NCBI GenBank assembly: GCA_958445065.1
Contig: CAUCQW010000021.1
Location: 1-38,192 of the forward strand
DNA length: 38,192 nucleotides
Origin: an uncultured Collinsella sp.
GTDB lineage: Bacteria; Actinomycetota; Coriobacteriia; Coriobacteriales; Coriobacteriaceae
Reading direction: 5' to 3'
The notes under the pieces: model-generated
Database searches by the model: none
The model's input: the letters and a program-made list of their open reading frames with translations, nothing else
What the model was told of the DNA's origin: nothing
In this document: piece after piece, positions 14,415-23,173 of the stretch
Numbering within the stretch: the stretch's first letter is position 1
How the letters are laid out: the number at the start of each line of letters is the position of its first letter
Program-made: the position numbers and the translations under genes

Positions 14415-15596
14415 ATGCTATTTGTTAATCGGCTGGTACATACGCTTGTTCCCGGCAGCGAAAGCGAGCCGGTCGATACCTCCTGCCGCACCAAAGCGGG
14501 TTTTGCCGCAAGCCTCATCTGCATCGGCCTCAACATCACCCTGTGCTTGGCCAAGGGCATCGCGGGCCTGCTCGCCGGCTCTGTCTCGCTCATCGCTGAC
14601 GCCTTCAACAACCTCTCCGACGCCTCGAGCAACATCGTGAGTCTGCTCGGGTTCCGCCTTGCCAGCCGCCCGGCCGACGAAGGCCACCCCTACGGCCACG
14701 GCCGCTACGAGTACCTGGCGGGGCTGTTTGTCGCCGTTCTCGTTTGCTCCGTCGGCATCAACCTGATCCTGGAGTCAGTTGCCAAGATCATCAAGTCCTC
14801 CCCCACCGCGTATTCGGCGCTCTCCATGGCAGCCCTTGTCCTGTCCATGCTCGTCAAGTTTTGGATGGCCGCGTTCAACCGCACGCTGGGCGACCGCATC
14901 GGCTCGGAGACGCTCATCGCCACGGCACAGGACTCCAAAAACGATGTCATCACCTCGGGCTCGGTCTTGGCCGCAGCGCTTATTTCGCAAACGACCGACT
15001 TTGACCTCGATGGCTGGGCGGGCCTGGGCGTGGGCATCTTCATTTGCATCAGCGGCATGGGCCTGGTGCGCGACGCCATCAGCCCGCTGTTGGGACAAGC
15101 GCCCGACCCCAAGCTCGTCCAGGAAATCCGCGACAGGATTATGTCGTACCCCCAGGTCTTGGGCACACACGACCTCATGGTGCACGACTACGGCCCCGGC
15201 CGTCAGTTTGCCAGCGCACACGTGGAAATGCCCGGCGAGGGCGATGCCTTTGAACACCACGAGATCCTGGACACCATCGAACACGACATCAAGCATCAAA
15301 TGGGCATCGACATCACGCTGCACTGCGACCCCATCGCCACCACCGGCGACGACCTGCGCGGCTGGGTCAAGCGCGGCGTAGTGCAGATCGACCCCGCGCT
15401 TTCCATCCACGACCTTCACGAACACGATGGCTTTGTGTCATTTGACCTGGTGCGTCCCGACGACTTTGACATATCCGACGAGGAGCTGCTGGAGCTCGTC
15501 ACGCGCATCGTGCACGAGCGCCGGCCCGATGCGTCATGCGTCGTCACGTTTGACTCGGGCTTCAGCTCGCCCGACCGTCCGGCCGAGCAGCTGTAG
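14415..15596 (+). CDS. Cation diffusion facilitator (CDF) transporter, possibly manganese-type
   Basis: The protein has the N-terminal CDF transmembrane domain (GFAASLICIGLNITLCLAKG, LLAGSVSLIADAFNNLSDAS), a histidine-containing loop (DEGHPYGHGRYEYLAG), later membrane helices and a cytoplasmic C-terminal domain (TVEMP-type, here ASAHVEMPGEG). At the metal site the second membrane helix has NxxxD (Asn65 to Asp69) and the fifth has DxxxD (AQDSKNDVIT), whereas zinc transporters usually have HxxxD there. This favours Mn2+ export by known subgroup rules. The C-terminal region is longer than the usual 300-residue form. I choose ATG 14415, with GAGGATGA placed well upstream; 14406 and 14394 are alternatives. 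It is convergent with the next gene, only 18 bases away. Confidence 0.9.
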   Translation: MLFVNRLVHTLVPGSESEPVDTSCRTKAGFAASLICIGLNITLCLAKGIAGLLAGSVSLIADAFNNLSDASSNIVSLLGFRLASRPADEGHPYGHGRYEYLAGLFVAVLVCSVGINLILESVAKIIKSSPTAYSALSMAALVLSMLVKFWMAAFNRTLGDRIGSETLIATAQDSKNDVITSGSVLAAALISQTTDFDLDGWAGLGVGIFICISGMGLVRDAISPLLGQAPDPKLVQEIRDRIMSYPQVLGTHDLMVHDYGPGRQFASAHVEMPGEGDAFEHHEILDTIEHDIKHQMGIDITLHCDPIATTGDDLRGWVKRGVVQIDPALSIHDLHEHDGFVSFDLVRPDDFDISDEELLELVTRIVHERRPDASCVVTFDSGFSSPDRPAEQL

Positions 15597-15614
15597 CCCC
15601 GCTCCGCTCGGCCG

Positions 15615-16574
15615 CTAGTTTCCCTGTGCACCCAAAATGCCGTTTTGTAGGGCGTTCCAGGCATCTGTCGCCATGTCTCCCAAGTTCTGCGCGGTATCGC
15701 CCAGGTTTTGTGTCGTATCGCCCAGCTCTTGCGCCTTGTCTCCCAATTCCTGCGCCTTATTGCTCAGGTCCTCCAGCATGTTGGAGCTCGAGCTGTCGGT
15801 GCCGCTTTGGCCGTCGGACGAGTTGCCCGAGCTGTTCTTGTGCGTAAGTTGAATTTCGAGGTTACCGTTGTCGTTATAATAGGCAGAAGTAACAACCCAG
15901 TTGGCATCGACGACGGGCGTTGAGCCATCATCAGTCAGGACCACGGCATTCGAAAGATCGGCGCCACGCGACTTGAGAATCTTTTTGGCGTTGGACCAGT
16001 ACTGTCCCGGGATATCGCCCAGCTCTACTGCACCCGCCTGGGCGACCTCTGTCTGCTCGGCCGTCGTGCTGGTTGTAGCACCTCGCTTGTTGAGCATGCC
16101 CGACACAATGGCAAACACAACCGACAGCGCAAAGAAGATCGCCAGCACAATGAGGATCTTCTTGATCACGCTCGACGAACGCGACGGCGCCTCTTCCTCG
16201 TCCTCACCATACTGCGGAATCGATTTGGGATACTCGCGATAAGGCTGGCGCGCATACGGATCGCGCGACTCATAACGAGGCTGGGTCTGTGCCATACGCG
16301 GCATATACGTCGTCTGCTGAGGCTGCGGAATGGGATTTTGCGGCAGGTTGTTATAAGTGCCTGCCGCCGCATTGCCATACGGGTCCTGCGGTGCATAATC
16401 AAATGGATCCCGCGGTGTATCGCCATAGCCCATAACCCGCGTGGGTTCGGCAGAAGGCTGCGTCGCGGCGGGGTCGGTATAGCCGGGGTTGGGAACAACG
16501 CGGGTCGCATCGGCGCTATCGCCAGCCTGCGCGGAGCCGTAGCCGCCCATCACGGTTGTCTTGTCCTGATCCAT
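15615..16574 (-). CDS. Single-pass membrane protein with a Pro/Gln/Tyr-rich cytoplasmic part and heptad repeats
   Basis: The protein of 319 residues has a long N-terminal low-complexity segment rich in Pro, Gln, Tyr and Asp (1-130), a membrane helix at about 138-161 (IKKILIVLAIFFALSVVFAI), and an extracellular part. In the latter, YWSNAKKILKSRGADLSNAV then WVVTSAYYNDNGNLEIQLTH recalls a PASTA-like fold, without the usual motif, so I treat this as a weak resemblance. Tandem seven-residue units (KAQELGD, TTQNLGD, TAQNLGD) at about 273-303 should form a coiled coil; they are also visible as 21-base repeats at about 15650-15760. Start ATG 16574 has GGAAAGGA upstream. Function unknown; location in the cell envelope is well supported. 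Confidence 0.8.
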   Translation of the reverse strand: MDQDKTTVMGGYGSAQAGDSADATRVVPNPGYTDPAATQPSAEPTRVMGYGDTPRDPFDYAPQDPYGNAAAGTYNNLPQNPIPQPQQTTYMPRMAQTQPRYESRDPYARQPYREYPKSIPQYGEDEEEAPSRSSSVIKKILIVLAIFFALSVVFAIVSGMLNKRGATTSTTAEQTEVAQAGAVELGDIPGQYWSNAKKILKSRGADLSNAVVLTDDGSTPVVDANWVVTSAYYNDNGNLEIQLTHKNSSGNSSDGQSGTDSSSSNMLEDLSNKAQELGDKAQELGDTTQNLGDTAQNLGDMATDAWNALQNGILGAQGN

Positions 16575-16690
16575 GCAACGATTCCTTTCCGTCGCGCGTG
16601 AGCATCAAGTTATCCATGCATTCTACCCGCGCAAAAGCCTATGATGGGCAGAGCCCGTCGGTATCTACAAGACATGCGCGGGCCTAAGGA

Positions 16691-16728
16691 TAAAAAAGCC
16701 CCGCCGGGCCTTGTGGGCACGGCGGGGC
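16691..16728 (-). terminator. Terminator after fhs
   Basis: GCCCCGCC (16698-16705) and GGCGGGGC (16721-16728) form a perfect stem. On the minus strand it is followed by six T residues. Confidence 0.9.
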
Positions 16729-16753
16729 GGACAAGCAGCTATGGGCAGCAGGC

Positions 16754-18421
16754 TTAGAACAGGCCGGTGATGTTGCCGTCGTTGTCGACGTCGATGTTCT
16801 CGGCCGCAGGGACCTTGGGCAGGCCCGGCATGGTCAGAACACTGCCAGTCAGTGCGACCACAAAGTGGGCACCGGCGGAAACCTTGAGCTCGCGCACCGT
16901 GATGCGGAAGTTCTCGGGAGCGCCCAGGGCCTTGGCGTTGTCGCTAAAGCTGTACTGCGTCTTGGCCACGCACACCGGCAGGTTGCCAAAGCCGTTCTCG
17001 CGCAGCTCGGCGAGCTGGCGCTTGGCGGCCGGCGTAAAGTCAACACCGTCGGCGCGGTAGACCTTGGTGGCAATGGCCTCAAGAGCGTCGGCCACATCGG
17101 CGCCGTCCTCATAGGCAAACTTGAGCTCACTCGGCTGCTCAATCAGACGCATAACCTCATCGGCCAGCTCGAGCGCGCCCTCGCCGCCCTTGGCCCAGAC
17201 CTCGGATAGCTTAACGTTGACGCCGAGCTTCTGGCACTCGGACTCGATGAGCGCAAGCTCGGCCTCGGTGTCCGTCGGGAATCGGTTGATGGCGACCACG
17301 CAGGGCAGACCATAAACGTTCTGGATGTTGTCGACGTGACGCAGCAGGTTGGGCATGCCAGCCTTGAGTGCCTCGAGATTCTCCTCGTTGAGGTCGGCCT
17401 TGGCGACGCCACCGTTGTACTTCAGCGCACGAGCGGTCGCGACGATCACGACAGCGCTGGGGCGAACGCCCGTCATGCGGCACTTGATGTCGAGGAACTT
17501 CTCGGCACCCAGATCGGCACCGAAGCCGGCCTCGGTAATAGCGACATCGCCAAAGCGCATCGCCATACGCGTGGCCATGATAGAGTTGCAGCCGTGGGCA
17601 ATGTTGGCGAAGGGACCGCCGTGGACAAACGCGGGCGTGCCCTCGAGCGTTTGCACCAGGTTGGGCTTGAGCGCGTCCTTAAGCAACGCGGCCATGGCAC
17701 CCTGGGCCTTGAGGTCGCGGGCACGGACGGGCTCGCCGGCAAAGCTATAGCCGACGACAATCTCACCCAAGCGTTCCTTGAGGTCGTTGATGCTCGTAGA
17801 CAGGCACAGGATTGCCATGACCTCGGAGGCGACGGTGATGTCGAAGCCGTCCTCGCGCGGCACGCCCTGGGCCTTACCACCAATGCCATCGATAACATGG
17901 CGCAGCTGACGGTCGTTCATGTCGACGACGCGCTTCCAGGTGATGCGCTTAACGTCAATACCGAGCTGATTGCCCTGCTGGATGTGGTTATCAAGCATGG
18001 CGGCCAGCAGGTTGTTGGCAGCACCGATAGCGTGGAAGTCGCCGGTAAAGTGCAGGTTGATATCCTCCATGGGGATCACCTGAGCCCAGCCGCCACCGGC
18101 AGCACCGCCCTTAACGCCAAAGACAGGGCCGAGCGAAGGCTCGCGCAGGGCCACGGCACTCTTGACGCCGCGGCGACGCAGGCCATCGGCCAGACCGATG
18201 GTCGTGGTGGTCTTGCCCTCGCCCGCAGGCGTTGGGTTGATAGCGGTCACGAGAACGAGCTTGGCCTGGTGATCAGTCGGCTCGTTGAGCAGTGAATAGT
18301 CGACCTTAGCCTTGTCGAAGCCGTACGGAATAAGGTGCTTAACGTCGACGCCGGCGTTCTTGGCCACCTCGGTAATAGGCAGCGGCGTGACAGAACGTGC
18401 GATTTCGATGTCAGTAGGCAT
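16754..18421 (-). CDS. fhs: Formate-tetrahydrofolate ligase
   Basis: The enzyme makes 10-formyl-tetrahydrofolate from formate, tetrahydrofolate and ATP in one-carbon metabolism (purine synthesis, and the methyl branch of acetogenesis where present). The 555-residue length is standard. Visible motifs are [20 protein letters not shown] with the ATP-binding loop at about 65-72, [20 protein letters not shown], and [20 protein letters not shown]. The start is ATG 18421 ([10 protein letters not shown]), with AAAGGA at the right distance; the open frame upstream of it is not coding. It has its own terminator. A possible extended -10 (TGCTATGCT, minus strand, 18462-18467 core) lies about 40 bases upstream of the start. 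No folate partner gene is adjacent, so it is probably monocistronic. Confidence 0.97.
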   Translation of the reverse strand: MPTDIEIARSVTPLPITEVAKNAGVDVKHLIPYGFDKAKVDYSLLNEPTDHQAKLVLVTAINPTPAGEGKTTTTIGLADGLRRRGVKSAVALREPSLGPVFGVKGGAAGGGWAQVIPMEDINLHFTGDFHAIGAANNLLAAMLDNHIQQGNQLGIDVKRITWKRVVDMNDRQLRHVIDGIGGKAQGVPREDGFDITVASEVMAILCLSTSINDLKERLGEIVVGYSFAGEPVRARDLKAQGAMAALLKDALKPNLVQTLEGTPAFVHGGPFANIAHGCNSIMATRMAMRFGDVAITEAGFGADLGAEKFLDIKCRMTGVRPSAVVIVATARALKYNGGVAKADLNEENLEALKAGMPNLLRHVDNIQNVYGLPCVVAINRFPTDTEAELALIESECQKLGVNVKLSEVWAKGGEGALELADEVMRLIEQPSELKFAYEDGADVADALEAIATKVYRADGVDFTPAAKRQLAELRENGFGNLPVCVAKTQYSFSDNAKALGAPENFRITVRELKVSAGAHFVVALTGSVLTMPGLPKVPAAENIDVDNDGNITGLF

Positions 18422-18461
18422 GGGCGGTCCTTTCGTTACCGAATGAGAAAAAGACCAATTC

Positions 18462-18470
18462 AGCATAGCA
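18462..18470 (-). promoter_or_regulatory. Putative extended -10 promoter of fhs
   Basis: On the minus strand TGCTATGCT fits TGnTATAAT with two mismatches. It predicts a 5' leader of about 34 bases before the fhs start. No clear -35 box. Confidence 0.35.
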
Positions 18471-18567
18471 CGGGCGCGCAATAGTAAAACGCCCATAACC
18501 GATGAACGGCGATATGTTTACCCGATGCCCAGCGATAGCCTACAGATGCGCTAAAACAAGCCCATTC

Positions 18568-19635
18568 CTACAGGGTCGGTTCAATACCCAAATGCTCAAA
18601 GGTGCGAAGCGTTGCCTGGCGGCCCTGGGGCGTGCGAATCATCAAGCCGCACTGCAGCAGATAGGGCTCGTAGACATCCTCAAGCGTACCCGGGTCCTCG
18701 CCCACCGCGCTAGCAAGCGTCGTCAGGCCCACGGCACGGCCGGAGAACGTCTTGGCAAGCGTCTCCAAGATGCGAATGTCCATCCAGTCCAGACCAAGCT
18801 CGTCGATCTCAAAGAACTCGAGCGCCTGACGGCAAATGTCAAGCTCAATAGGACCGTTGCCGCGCACCTGCGCGTAGTCGCGCACGCGCTTGAGCAGACG
18901 GTTGGCAAGACGCGGCGTACCGCGGGAACGCGAGCCGATCTCGAGTGCACTGGCATGGTCGATCGTCACACCCAGAATGGTCGCCGAGCGTGTCACAATC
19001 TGGGCGAGCTCCTCGACGGTGTAGTAATCCAGGCGATACGAAATGCCAAAACGGTCGCGTAGTGGGCCGGTCAACATGCCCGAGCGAGTCGTTGCCGCTA
19101 CCAGCGTAAACTTGGGGATATCCAGGCGAATCGAGCGCGCCGCCGGACCCTTGCCAATCACGATATCGAGGGCAAAGTCCTCCATCGCGGGGTACAGGAC
19201 CTCCTCGACCGAACGGTTGAGGCGGTGGATCTCGTCGATAAACAGCACATCACCCGGCTGCAAGTTAGTAAGGATGGCCGCCAGGTCGCCCGTGCGCGCG
19301 ATGGCGGGGCCACTCGTGGTCTTGATCTGAGCGCCCAGCTCGTTGGCGATAACGGTGGCCAGCGTGGTCTTGCCCAGGCCCGGAGGACCCGAGAAAATCA
19401 CGTGGTCGAGCGTCTCGCCACGGTTCTGCGCCGCTTCGATCAACACGCGCAGGCTCTGCTTGATGTGCTCCTGGCCGCAGTAGTCGTCCAGGCGCTGGGG
19501 GCGCAAAGTGCGGTCGACATCGAGGTCCTCGGCCGTCAGCTCCGAGCCCACCATGCGCTCGCCGTGCGCCATGGATGCCGCCGGCGAGTTACCGGGCGTC
19601 GCCCACAGGTCCTGAGAGTCATCGGCTTCCCACAT
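18568..19635 (-). CDS. ruvB: Holliday junction branch migration helicase RuvB
   Basis: RuvB is the AAA+ motor that, with RuvA, drives branch migration of Holliday junctions. The 355-residue protein shows [15 protein letters not shown], Walker [10 protein letters not shown] (83-91), Walker [11 protein letters not shown] (Asp134, Glu135), sensor 1 and arginine-finger region [16 protein letters not shown], and the C-terminal winged-helix ([13 protein letters not shown]). The N-terminal extension of about 40 residues ([20 protein letters not shown]) is a little longer than in E. coli. ATG 19635 overlaps the ruvA stop by one base (TGATG), so the genes are translationally coupled; a GTG three bases earlier is an alternative. 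Confidence 0.97.
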   Translation of the reverse strand: MWEADDSQDLWATPGNSPAASMAHGERMVGSELTAEDLDVDRTLRPQRLDDYCGQEHIKQSLRVLIEAAQNRGETLDHVIFSGPPGLGKTTLATVIANELGAQIKTTSGPAIARTGDLAAILTNLQPGDVLFIDEIHRLNRSVEEVLYPAMEDFALDIVIGKGPAARSIRLDIPKFTLVAATTRSGMLTGPLRDRFGISYRLDYYTVEELAQIVTRSATILGVTIDHASALEIGSRSRGTPRLANRLLKRVRDYAQVRGNGPIELDICRQALEFFEIDELGLDWMDIRILETLAKTFSGRAVGLTTLASAVGEDPGTLEDVYEPYLLQCGLMIRTPQGRQATLRTFEHLGIEPTL

Positions 19636-20255
19636 CACGCATCCATTCCGAGTCGCTTAAGCGCCGCGCCGAGCAGATCCTCGACACGCATATTCTGCCC
19701 ATCATACCCGCTCAGGGCAACATCGGTCTCCTGCGGGCTAAAGCCCATGGAAAGGAGCGCCGCACGGGCATCATCGATGGCCGAGGGAGCAGCAGCGGGC
19801 ACGGGCATCGCAACCTGGCCGGGAATCACGTCGACCGGCACAAAGCCCTTATCCTTGGCAAAGGTGCTCTTGAGTTCCAGGATCAGGCGCTGAGCTGTCT
19901 TTTTGCCCACACCGGGTACCTTGGCCATGCCCTTGTCGTCCTCGGCCATCACCAGCGAATACAGCTGCCCCACGGTATAGGTGGAAAGCACGGCGAGCGC
20001 CAAGCGCGGGCCAACGCCCGAGACGGACACGAGCCGATCGAACATCGTGCGCTCATCCTTGGAGGAAAAACCGAAAAGTGTCATGGCGTCCTCGCGCACC
20101 TGCATACGCGTATAGAGGCGGACCTCGCCGCCGGGCGTCGGCAACGTGGCCGCAGTGCTGCCCGAGATGCCGAGCTCAAAGCCAACGCCCGACACATCGA
20201 CGACAGCAGAGCTCATCGTGGCCTCGACAAGCGTTCCATGGAGCTGGGAAATCAT
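19635..20255 (-). CDS. ruvA: Holliday junction-binding protein RuvA
   Basis: RuvA holds the four-way junction and positions RuvB. The 206-residue protein has the N-terminal OB domain ([20 protein letters not shown]), two helix-hairpin-helix regions ([20 protein letters not shown] and [19 protein letters not shown]) and a C-terminal three-helix domain ([20 protein letters not shown]) that contacts RuvB. The open frame extends far upstream, but that part lies within ruvC. The start ATG 20255 overlaps the ruvC stop (TGATG), as in other actinobacteria. The acidic-pin region is not obvious by eye. Confidence 0.97.
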   Translation of the reverse strand: MISQLHGTLVEATMSSAVVDVSGVGFELGISGSTAATLPTPGGEVRLYTRMQVREDAMTLFGFSSKDERTMFDRLVSVSGVGPRLALAVLSTYTVGQLYSLVMAEDDKGMAKVPGVGKKTAQRLILELKSTFAKDKGFVPVDVIPGQVAMPVPAAAPSAIDDARAALLSMGFSPQETDVALSGYDGQNMRVEDLLGAALKRLGMDA

Positions 20256-20776
20256 CAGTATCCGGTTCCTCTCTGTTGATAGAACTCGCCACCGGTGAGG
20301 GCGCGGGTGCGGCTGAGGTTTACGTGGCAGATGGCGCAGGCCAGGGCATCGGCGGCATGGTCGGGATGCGGGTCGTGGTCGAGCTGCGTGAGCGTGCGCA
20401 CCATGTAGGCGACCTGCCGTTTGTCCGCGGCGCCGGTGCCCACAACAGCCTGTTTGATCTGCATGGGCGTGTACTCGCCAATCTCGAGCGCGCATTCCGA
20501 AAGCGCCACGAGTGCAGCACCGCGGGCATGAGCCGTAGGGATGGCCGAGCGAACGTTGGCGCCAAAGTAAATGCTCTCGATAGCAGCGGTATCGGGGCGG
20601 TAGCGCTCCACGACACCCTTGAGGTCGCGGGCGATATGCGACAGGCGCACCGCGAGCGGACTTCCGGCACTGGTCTCGATGCAGCCATAGGCACGGCAGC
20701 GAACCTCGCCACGACGCTCCTCGATAATCCCCCAACCCGTATGAGCCAAACCGGGGTCAATGCCCAAGATAACCAA
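20255..20776 (-). CDS. ruvC: Holliday junction resolvase RuvC
   Basis: RuvC cuts Holliday junctions symmetrically in the RuvABC complex. The 173-residue protein starts MVILGIDPGLAHTGWGIIEE with catalytic Asp7. It continues with Glu67 in AAIESIYFGANV, and His140 plus Asp143 in HPDHAADALACAICH. The His at the third position is the same as in the Thermus enzyme, so the site is complete. The C-terminus is slightly extended (LTGGEFYQQRGTGY). It is the first gene of the ruvC-ruvA-ruvB operon, with a LexA-type box about 56 bases upstream. Confidence 0.97.
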   Translation of the reverse strand: MVILGIDPGLAHTGWGIIEERRGEVRCRAYGCIETSAGSPLAVRLSHIARDLKGVVERYRPDTAAIESIYFGANVRSAIPTAHARGAALVALSECALEIGEYTPMQIKQAVVGTGAADKRQVAYMVRTLTQLDHDPHPDHAADALACAICHVNLSRTRALTGGEFYQQRGTGY

Positions 20777-20831
20777 GCCAACCTCCCCTCGTCTTTTTCA
20801 AAGCACAAGGCAAGGCCCCGCGCACTATTCA

Positions 20832-20845
20832 CGAACGTCTGTTCT
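20832..20845 (-). promoter_or_regulatory. LexA (SOS) box upstream of ruvCAB
   Basis: CGAAC-GTCT-GTTCT differs from the Gram-positive/actinobacterial SOS box CGAAC-N4-GTTCG only at the last base. It overlaps the likely promoter region (minus-strand TATTCT just upstream of it). RuvAB or RuvCAB are known LexA targets in many bacteria. Confidence 0.6.
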
Positions 20846-20912
20846 AGAATAACACAACAGCGACCGTATCTAGCAAGCAAGGTTGAACCATAGGTTGAGC
20901 ATAAGTCAGCGA

Positions 20913-21052
20913 GCGAGTCCCTGCCGTGGCAAGGTGTCACGAAAGAGGAGCGCCGCGTACTTCTGTACGCAAGCGACGGTTTGAGCGGCAGATTGCCCGG
21001 CAGGGGCTCGCGCAGCGTCGACTCGTTACGCGGTTTGGTAAAACCGCGTAAC
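20913..21052. repeat. Nested inverted-repeat element downstream of the NAD synthetase-like gene
   Basis: The gap 20777-21070 holds an outer arm pair GCGAGTCCCTGCCG (20913-20926) and CGGCAGGGGCTCGC (20998-21011), with one wobble position. Inside is a hairpin GCGTAC-TTCT-GTACGC (20955-20970). Next to it is a perfect 12-bp hairpin, GTTACGCGGTTT / AAACCGCGTAAC (21025-21052, GGTA loop). There is no T run, so it is not a simple terminator. It may be a dispersed palindromic element or a structured RNA. Confidence 0.55.
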
Positions 21053-21070
21053 CTTGGCCCTATCCCAGAG

Positions 21071-23056
21071 TTAGTTTTGAGAGAAAAAGGGGAACTGCCT
21101 TGGATCCACCGGCGGGTGCGGCATCGGTCCGCCCTGGGGCCCACCTTGCGGGCCGCCCTGACCGCCCATCATCTTATCGATGGCGTCCTGAACCTCGCCC
21201 TCGAACTTTTTCATTCCCTCGTGCAAACGACGCTGACCGTCCTCGGAGCGCAGCTCCTCCATTTGCTCGGGCGAAATACCCAGTAGCTCGCCCAGCACGC
21301 CCATCATCTCGTTTCGCACGCGCTCGCTCGTATCCTCGTCAGCAAAACGGCGCACCTCGGCGCGCGCCAGCGAATCGACCGTCATACGCTCCTTGCCGTT
21401 AAGCCCCAGGTCGGACCACGCGAGCATATACGGCCAGGCACGCTCGGCAAACGAACGGGCCGAGACGATCGGCGCCATCGGCAACATGCGGCGGGCAGCC
21501 TCACCCTGTCGAACGAGCATCAGCAGCAGCGAGCAAGCCTCAGGCTTGCCAGCGGCCATCGGGATGTCGTCGAAAGCTCGATTGCGGTCCACGTGCGCCT
21601 CGAGCGCGCCATCGACCTCACCCGGCTCAAGCCCGCCGAGCAGCTGTGCCGCGCGGTCGAGCATATCGACCGGACCGTCGATCGTCGAGAGCGCTTGCGC
21701 CAGCACGCGCTCCATGCAATCCTCCACCGCGTTGAGCGTCACGAGCTCTTGGGGCACCACGGCAGACGTGCGGTTGCGCACACGTGCCACAAACTCAAGC
21801 GTCGACAGGTACACATCGCCAAAGGGCGCAAAGTCGCCCTGGTAGCCGCCGCAAAGCGCCGGCGCCGCCAGCGCATACTCGGTTTTGGACAGCGGGCTCA
21901 GCGCCATCGCACCCAGCTCGAGCGCCGTGTCCTCCAGCATGAGGCCCAGCGTGCGCGAGCGCAGACGCTCGGCATCGCCCGCCGACACGTCGCGATCGAG
22001 CACACGCGCCGCATCCGGTGCATCGCGCTCGACGGTGCGAATGTGCAAACGCTCGGCGATGGCACGGACGGCGGCACAGCGGGCAGCCTCGGCCTCCTCC
22101 TGCGCCGGCGTAAAGATACGGTTGCGCCCCAGCACCAGGCCAATTACGTTACGCGAACCCAGAGCGTCAACGGCCAGCGCCGCCAGCAGGGATGACGGCA
22201 GGTCACCCTCGAGTGCCACCACAGCACGCGACGCACCGTGGGCCCGAGCGTTGTCGCGCACGGCGAGCACCAGCGCCTGCCACAACCACTCCTCGGAACG
22301 GAACTCGGGCAGTTCGTGATCTTCCAGGGCATCGAGCATCACGCCGCGCTGAATCTCCTGAACCAGCAGGCTCTCCTCAAAACACGGCGCCTGGGCCACC
22401 ACGCGACCGCAGTCGTCGAGCACAAACGAACCGCCGGTATACACCGACTCGTCATAGGCACCGACCGGCGCCATGCAGGCAAACCACACGCTGCGCTTGG
22501 ATGCGATCTTGCGGTAGGCGCCGCTGCGAACGGCGGCAATGGCGGCAGTCTCGCGGTCGGTCATGTCAAACGCGTTGAATTGGAAATACGCGATGAGGTC
22601 GACGCCGGTCGGCAACATCTCGAGCTCGCGGTCCAAGTCAAAAATCACAGCGATGCGCACGCCGTCCACGTCGAACACCGGCGGCGCCCAACGCGTGTCG
22701 TTGTTCTCGCCACGCTGCAAGGCAATGCTCGAACGCGCCGGCACCACATGACCGTCCTTGAGCATCATGTAGTCGAGCAGCGGCTGGCCTTCAAACGAAA
22801 CCGCCGCGGGCACGATGCAGATCATGTCAAGCTCCTGGATACGCTCGGCGACACCAGTCAAGCCGGCAAGCATGTCGTGCTCAAAGTCGGCAGCGCCCAC
22901 CAGGCCACCGGGCATGGCGCCCATAAAGAGCGGAGCTGGAACGCACAGCACGCGCGCTCCGCGCTCGTGGGCCAGACGAGCCTGGTCCTCGATGCGGCCG
23001 CAAATGCCCTCAATATCACCCAGGCGCATATCGATCTGTGCAAGCGCGAGCTTCAT
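21071..23056 (-). CDS. NAD+ synthetase-like protein with both catalytic sites degenerate
   Basis: The 661-residue protein has the two-domain plan of glutamine-dependent NAD+ synthetase: nitrilase-like amidase domain at about 1-240 (MKLALAQIDMRLGDIEG, VYTGGSFVLDDCGRVV) and synthetase domain at about 255-560 (SKTEYALAAPALCGGYQGDF, DVYLSTLEFVARVRNRT). The amidase Glu-Lys-Cys triad is absent: the FPEL motif reads VPAPL (about 40-43), the Lys position is in ARSS, and the ICED motif reads IFDLD (138-142). The ATP-loop SGGxDS reads LEGDLPSS (282-289). A C-terminal extension ends in a Gly/Gln/Pro-rich tail (GGPQGGPQGGPMPHPP). ATG 23056 has GGAAAGGG upstream. It is a full-length open gene, so I infer a non-enzymatic or altered role rather than a dying gene. 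Confidence 0.8.
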   Translation of the reverse strand: MKLALAQIDMRLGDIEGICGRIEDQARLAHERGARVLCVPAPLFMGAMPGGLVGAADFEHDMLAGLTGVAERIQELDMICIVPAAVSFEGQPLLDYMMLKDGHVVPARSSIALQRGENNDTRWAPPVFDVDGVRIAVIFDLDRELEMLPTGVDLIAYFQFNAFDMTDRETAAIAAVRSGAYRKIASKRSVWFACMAPVGAYDESVYTGGSFVLDDCGRVVAQAPCFEESLLVQEIQRGVMLDALEDHELPEFRSEEWLWQALVLAVRDNARAHGASRAVVALEGDLPSSLLAALAVDALGSRNVIGLVLGRNRIFTPAQEEAEAARCAAVRAIAERLHIRTVERDAPDAARVLDRDVSAGDAERLRSRTLGLMLEDTALELGAMALSPLSKTEYALAAPALCGGYQGDFAPFGDVYLSTLEFVARVRNRTSAVVPQELVTLNAVEDCMERVLAQALSTIDGPVDMLDRAAQLLGGLEPGEVDGALEAHVDRNRAFDDIPMAAGKPEACSLLLMLVRQGEAARRMLPMAPIVSARSFAERAWPYMLAWSDLGLNGKERMTVDSLARAEVRRFADEDTSERVRNEMMGVLGELLGISPEQMEELRSEDGQRRLHEGMKKFEGEVQDAIDKMMGGQGGPQGGPQGGPMPHPPVDPRQFPFFSQN

Positions 23057-23093
23057 GGCCCAGCCCTTTCCGTCGTAAACCATCGAAATCGTA

Positions 23094-23128
23094 GTAAAAG
23101 CGCCGGCCGCATAATGCAGTCGGCGCTT
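23094..23128 (-). terminator. Terminator after the superoxide reductase gene
   Basis: AAGCGCCG (23098-23105) and CGGCGCTT (23121-23128) pair perfectly, and a short T run follows on the minus strand (CTTTTAC). Confidence 0.65.
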
Positions 23129-23173
23129 GCATGTGCATATGCTAGCTATGATACCCCGAGCGGGGACGCGCTC

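Noticed and set aside
19638..20735. Long in-frame N-terminal extension of ruvA
   Set aside because: It lies entirely in the ruvC coding region; ruvA starts at the TGATG overlap at 20255 with the standard N-terminus.
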